Shown piece after piece: positions 61,170-64,000 of a stretch of DNA of 64,000 bases. The notes under the pieces were generated by a model. It worked only from the letters and a program-made list of their open reading frames with translations. It was not told the DNA's origin and ran no database searches. Every line of letters starts with the position of its first letter. Positions within the stretch are counted from its first letter, which is position 1. The position numbers and the translations under genes are program-made. This DNA is from Blasia pusilla (taxonomy: Eukaryota; Marchantiophyta; Marchantiopsida; Blasiales). The DNA lies in the NCBI GenBank assembly GCA_050084515.1, contig CM114275.1, positions 27,652,001-27,716,000 of the forward strand. Reading direction: 5' to 3'.

Positions 61170-61978
61170 TGGATTTCCATACAGACGAGTACCAAAAACC
61201 ATACGTCGTACTCCTCTGACGCTACTAGAAACGGGCACCGGGTAGCCCACACTGCTACCCACCTGTTCCAGATTTCCAGACTCAATCAGTGACAGTGTGC
61301 GGTAGAGGAGGAAGAAAAATCTTGGACGCACTTCACTGGCAAGGGTTTGGATATGGTACCGTACTCTGACATGCGACCGCTCTCACACAGTCCCAACGGA
61401 ATTCCCGGTTATCGTAGCTCTCCACAAGCGCTTGCTCCTTGTGATCCGCGACTCTCCAGCCCTCGGGGGGTGCGTGGGAAACTTACATAGCACGGTGCTC
61501 GCATCAAGTGAGACGTGCGGAATTATGAGAATGTCATGTCCCCTCCCGAGAGAGCATGAGTTCTCGAGACCGCGATCCGGAACATGATCCGGCGGAAAAG
61601 AAAACAGCCTCATGGCATATCCTTCAATGCGCTAATTCGACGAATTCAAAGGAGCACGGATCCAGCGTCCGCTGCAAATCATTTGCAAACGCTCACGCAG
61701 CGCAGCAACGAGTCCCACGGATTTAAAACGCGTGTGGTTTCTGTAGGCATTTATTGGTAAAAGCTTGATGAATGAAGCGGTGGACCAGTCACCATTCCGA
61801 AAAATCGACTCCCAATACATCACATGACGTCTCATAAGAGTGTTTTCATTCCGTCGCCTTTCACGCGTGTTTTTATTGAATTTGTTGGTTGCATATTTCT
61901 TACATAGATGAAATTAGATTTTAATGATTTTTTTAACGTAAAGAAAGAGTGTGGATTTTTTTTTGTATTTTTTAATTA

Positions 61979-62194
61979 TATTTATATTATTATGGGAGAG
62001 TGTTTTTTTAAAAATTTGTGAACACCTCTTTTTTTATATGTGACGATTGGGCATCAAGAAAATGTTTCACATGTTATAGATCACAAGATTTTTTTGTAAA
62101 TTTATGTGCAATTTTATTAATATATTCCTTTCACGGGCTATGCTTTAGCTCTTCAAACACTTTTTTTTTTCGCGTGTATCGCAAGTGCACCTTA
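61979..62194 (+). mobile_element. Helitron-like short unit 1
   Basis: Starts TTTATATTATTATGGG and ends GCAAGTGCACCTTA, directly followed by unit 2. Internal blocks (AAACACCTCT, TTGGGCA-CAAGAAAA-GTTTC, TCTTCAAACACTTTTT) match unit 2 in order. Confidence 0.5.
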
Positions 62195-62404
62195 TCTATA
62201 TTATTATGGGGAAGTGCCCTCTTGATTTGCAAACACCTCTCTGCTTGACACATGGCAATTGGGCAGCAAGAAAACGTTTCAAATGCTGCGAGCAACAAGA
62301 AATTTTTTTTGAATTATATGTAACATCATTAATCTCTTCCCTTCACGGGATATATATTAGTTCTTCAAACACTTTTTTATTTCCTCGCACGGGCACCTTA
62401 CTAG
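62195..62404 (+). mobile_element. Helitron-like short unit 2
   Basis: The unit is 210 bp, begins TCTATATTATTATGGGG, and ends GGGCACCTTACTAG. It is preceded by A and followed by T. TC at the 5' end, CTAG at the 3' end and insertion between A and T are the hallmarks of Helitrons. No coding sequence is present, so it would be non-autonomous. Confidence 0.55.
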
Positions 62405-63867
62405 TATATATGGGATCCCTTCCTCACGAGTACATTTTTGTTTCCTCTAACCATGACACACTCAACGAAGAGCTAAACTAACAAACATAATAGCTGAACT
62501 CAAATTAACAAATGAGATTCCTTCCATCCATGGGCATTATATTAATATTTTATACCATTGTCTTTTATTGTTGCCTTCTATTCTTTATGGAGTGGTAAAC
62601 TTTGTTCATTTGACCATTCTTATATGATAATACTAATTCCATATATGTGAACAATATGAATGAAAGTGGAAGAGGGTAGGCTTATAGCTTGAGCTCATTG
62701 AATCCATCTTTTGTTTAAGAATTGGGCATAATTGAAGATGGATTGACCATGCTCACATAAATAGACATGTTAAGAATTAATGTACTCAATGGTCCTTTTA
62801 TGTATATGATAATAATGTATGTGATATGACAATGTGTATGATAGTGAATAAATAACAGATCCTCTAATTTATTTAAACCCTAAAGAATTAGGTCTTGTAA
62901 TCCTGATTTTGGTATTGTATGAATTAAATCTACTTTTTAGACGGAGCTTTGTTTGTACAATTTTTTTAAAATATAACAAATAAGACTTTTGACCCTGGAG
63001 GATTCTTAAATACTAGTATTTTTTGTTCTTGTGCGATGCATCAGGACATAACAATCCCCTTTGGCCCAAAATGGGACTCATGAAGAATATATCCCCTCTT
63101 GGGATCCTCCAAGGAAATTGCCGCGCACATACACATTGCTACAAAATCCACATTGTTGATCATGTTTGGACAACACAAAATACACATCTTCCCAACACAA
63201 AGATGGCTTGGGAAAGTCATCCCTCTCTTTCTAGGTTGCACACGAACTTATGTCCGCCCCTAAGATAGACATACCCGCACTTAAGCCTGCCCCACCCGCA
63301 ATGTAGACCCGGGCTTGGCCAACTTGTACCCAAGGCCATCAACCCGCAATTGATTCTTTTCATCCACTTTCTAGTCCTCACAAGCCCGTGTCAAGCCTGC
63401 ATGGCCCACACGGGCCATGCAGAGTTCGTATAGGCCCACTTCAAAGCGCACTAAGTCTTTTGGGCATGCGTTGAGCCTGCACTAGCTCGCTCAAAGCCAC
63501 ACTAGGCCTAATGTGAGCAAATGCTGGCCCCGTACGGGCTCAAAAAAAGCCAAAAACCCACACTCTTTTTTTATCTTTACCCGACATCGTTAATCATAGC
63601 TCGTCTCAATCCTGTGCTGGCGGCTTAAATATCGAAAAAGCCCGAGCAAGGGACTAGTTGGCAAGTTCATGGACATGTATGTCGCGTGGATCGAAAAATT
63701 TGTTTCCGTGCAATCTTGATCTCTTTTTTATACTCTTGGGAAGAGGCAAAACTCTTCTCCCCAAAACATTCCTAGAAGTGGTAACCTACGCGTACATGAT
63801 ATGGGCTGACCATTGACTTTATTAACCTATTCCAAAAATAGCAAAAGAGGGAGATTTTTCAGAACGG
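62405..63867. other. AT-rich sequence, then CCCG-rich stretch
   Basis: From 63,040 to 63,210 the minus strand resembles the beginning of the LTR-like repeat (TTTTGTAGCAATGTGTATGTGCG versus TTTTGTGGCGATGTGTATGCGC near 23,410). From 63,250 to 63,560 many words such as AAGCCCG, AGCCTGCA and GGCCCAC recur, including a 10-bp inverted repeat TGCATGGCCC/GGGCCATGCA (63,398-63,421). No genes were recognised. Confidence 0.4.
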
Positions 63868-64000
63868 CTCCTGTCACGTCTTTTAGGATAAATCGGTGAG
63901 ATCTAGTAGAGTGCCTTCTTGAGTAGTGGAGGACACGCTCAGTAGGTCGAGGATGACTTGCTGAGGCCCCGGAAAACTTGAGAGAGCAGGTTTCCCTTTC
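63868..64000 (+). repeat. LTR-like repeat, copy d, cut by the window edge
   Basis: Matches about 9879-10,005 closely (GATCGGTGAGATCTA, GTAGCGGAGGACA-type word, GATGACTTGCTGAGGCCCC). Plus orientation; another element of the methyltransferase family may begin to the right of the window. Confidence 0.75.

Overview
This window looks like nuclear DNA of a land plant. Three observations support that: a spliced SmD1 gene with a plant-type telo-box promoter, a single-exon gene of a plant membrane-protein family, and a large load of decayed plant-type retroelements. Short introns and a Ty3/gypsy family carrying a DNA methyltransferase suggest a non-seed plant (bryophyte or lycophyte grade). That placement is inference.

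Genic islands are small: an AT-hook protein gene on the minus strand at the left (about 0.2-2.4 kb), SmD1 (28.3-29.9 kb), and a one-exon gene for a membrane-anchored protein of unknown function (51.6-53.0 kb). Almost everything else is transposon-derived or AT-rich sequence in which nothing was recognised.

The main feature is a family of Ty3/gypsy retrotransposons whose pol polyprotein contains a C5-cytosine DNA methyltransferase between protease and reverse transcriptase, and a PHD-finger-like module at its extreme C-terminus. Copy 1 (about 9.8-18.2 kb, plus) runs LTR-like repeat, gag, zinc knuckles, protease, methyltransferase, RT, RNase H, integrase. Copy 2 (18.86-20.37 kb, plus) holds protease to the first third of the methyltransferase. 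Copy 3 (26.34-23.7 kb, minus) starts at the same methyltransferase position where copy 2 stops and continues through RT and integrase to the PHD module, followed by the LTR-like repeat. Copies 2 and 3 therefore look like one element cut by an inversion of about 6 kb.

Other elements: a chromodomain Ty3/gypsy element with both LTRs and a 5-bp target duplication (40,411-47,758, minus); an old relative of it (4.6-7.1 kb, plus) carrying a perfect 46-bp foldback inside RT; two 3' ends of a LINE with a CCHC motif and a possible restriction-enzyme-like endonuclease (34.0-34.9 kb minus, 60.4-61.2 kb plus); Helitron-like short repeats (62.0-62.4 kb, relatives at 48.2-48.8 kb); and several microsatellites, two of which sit at the same point of the LTR-like repeat. 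All coding domains of the elements carry stops or frameshifts; none looks active in this window.
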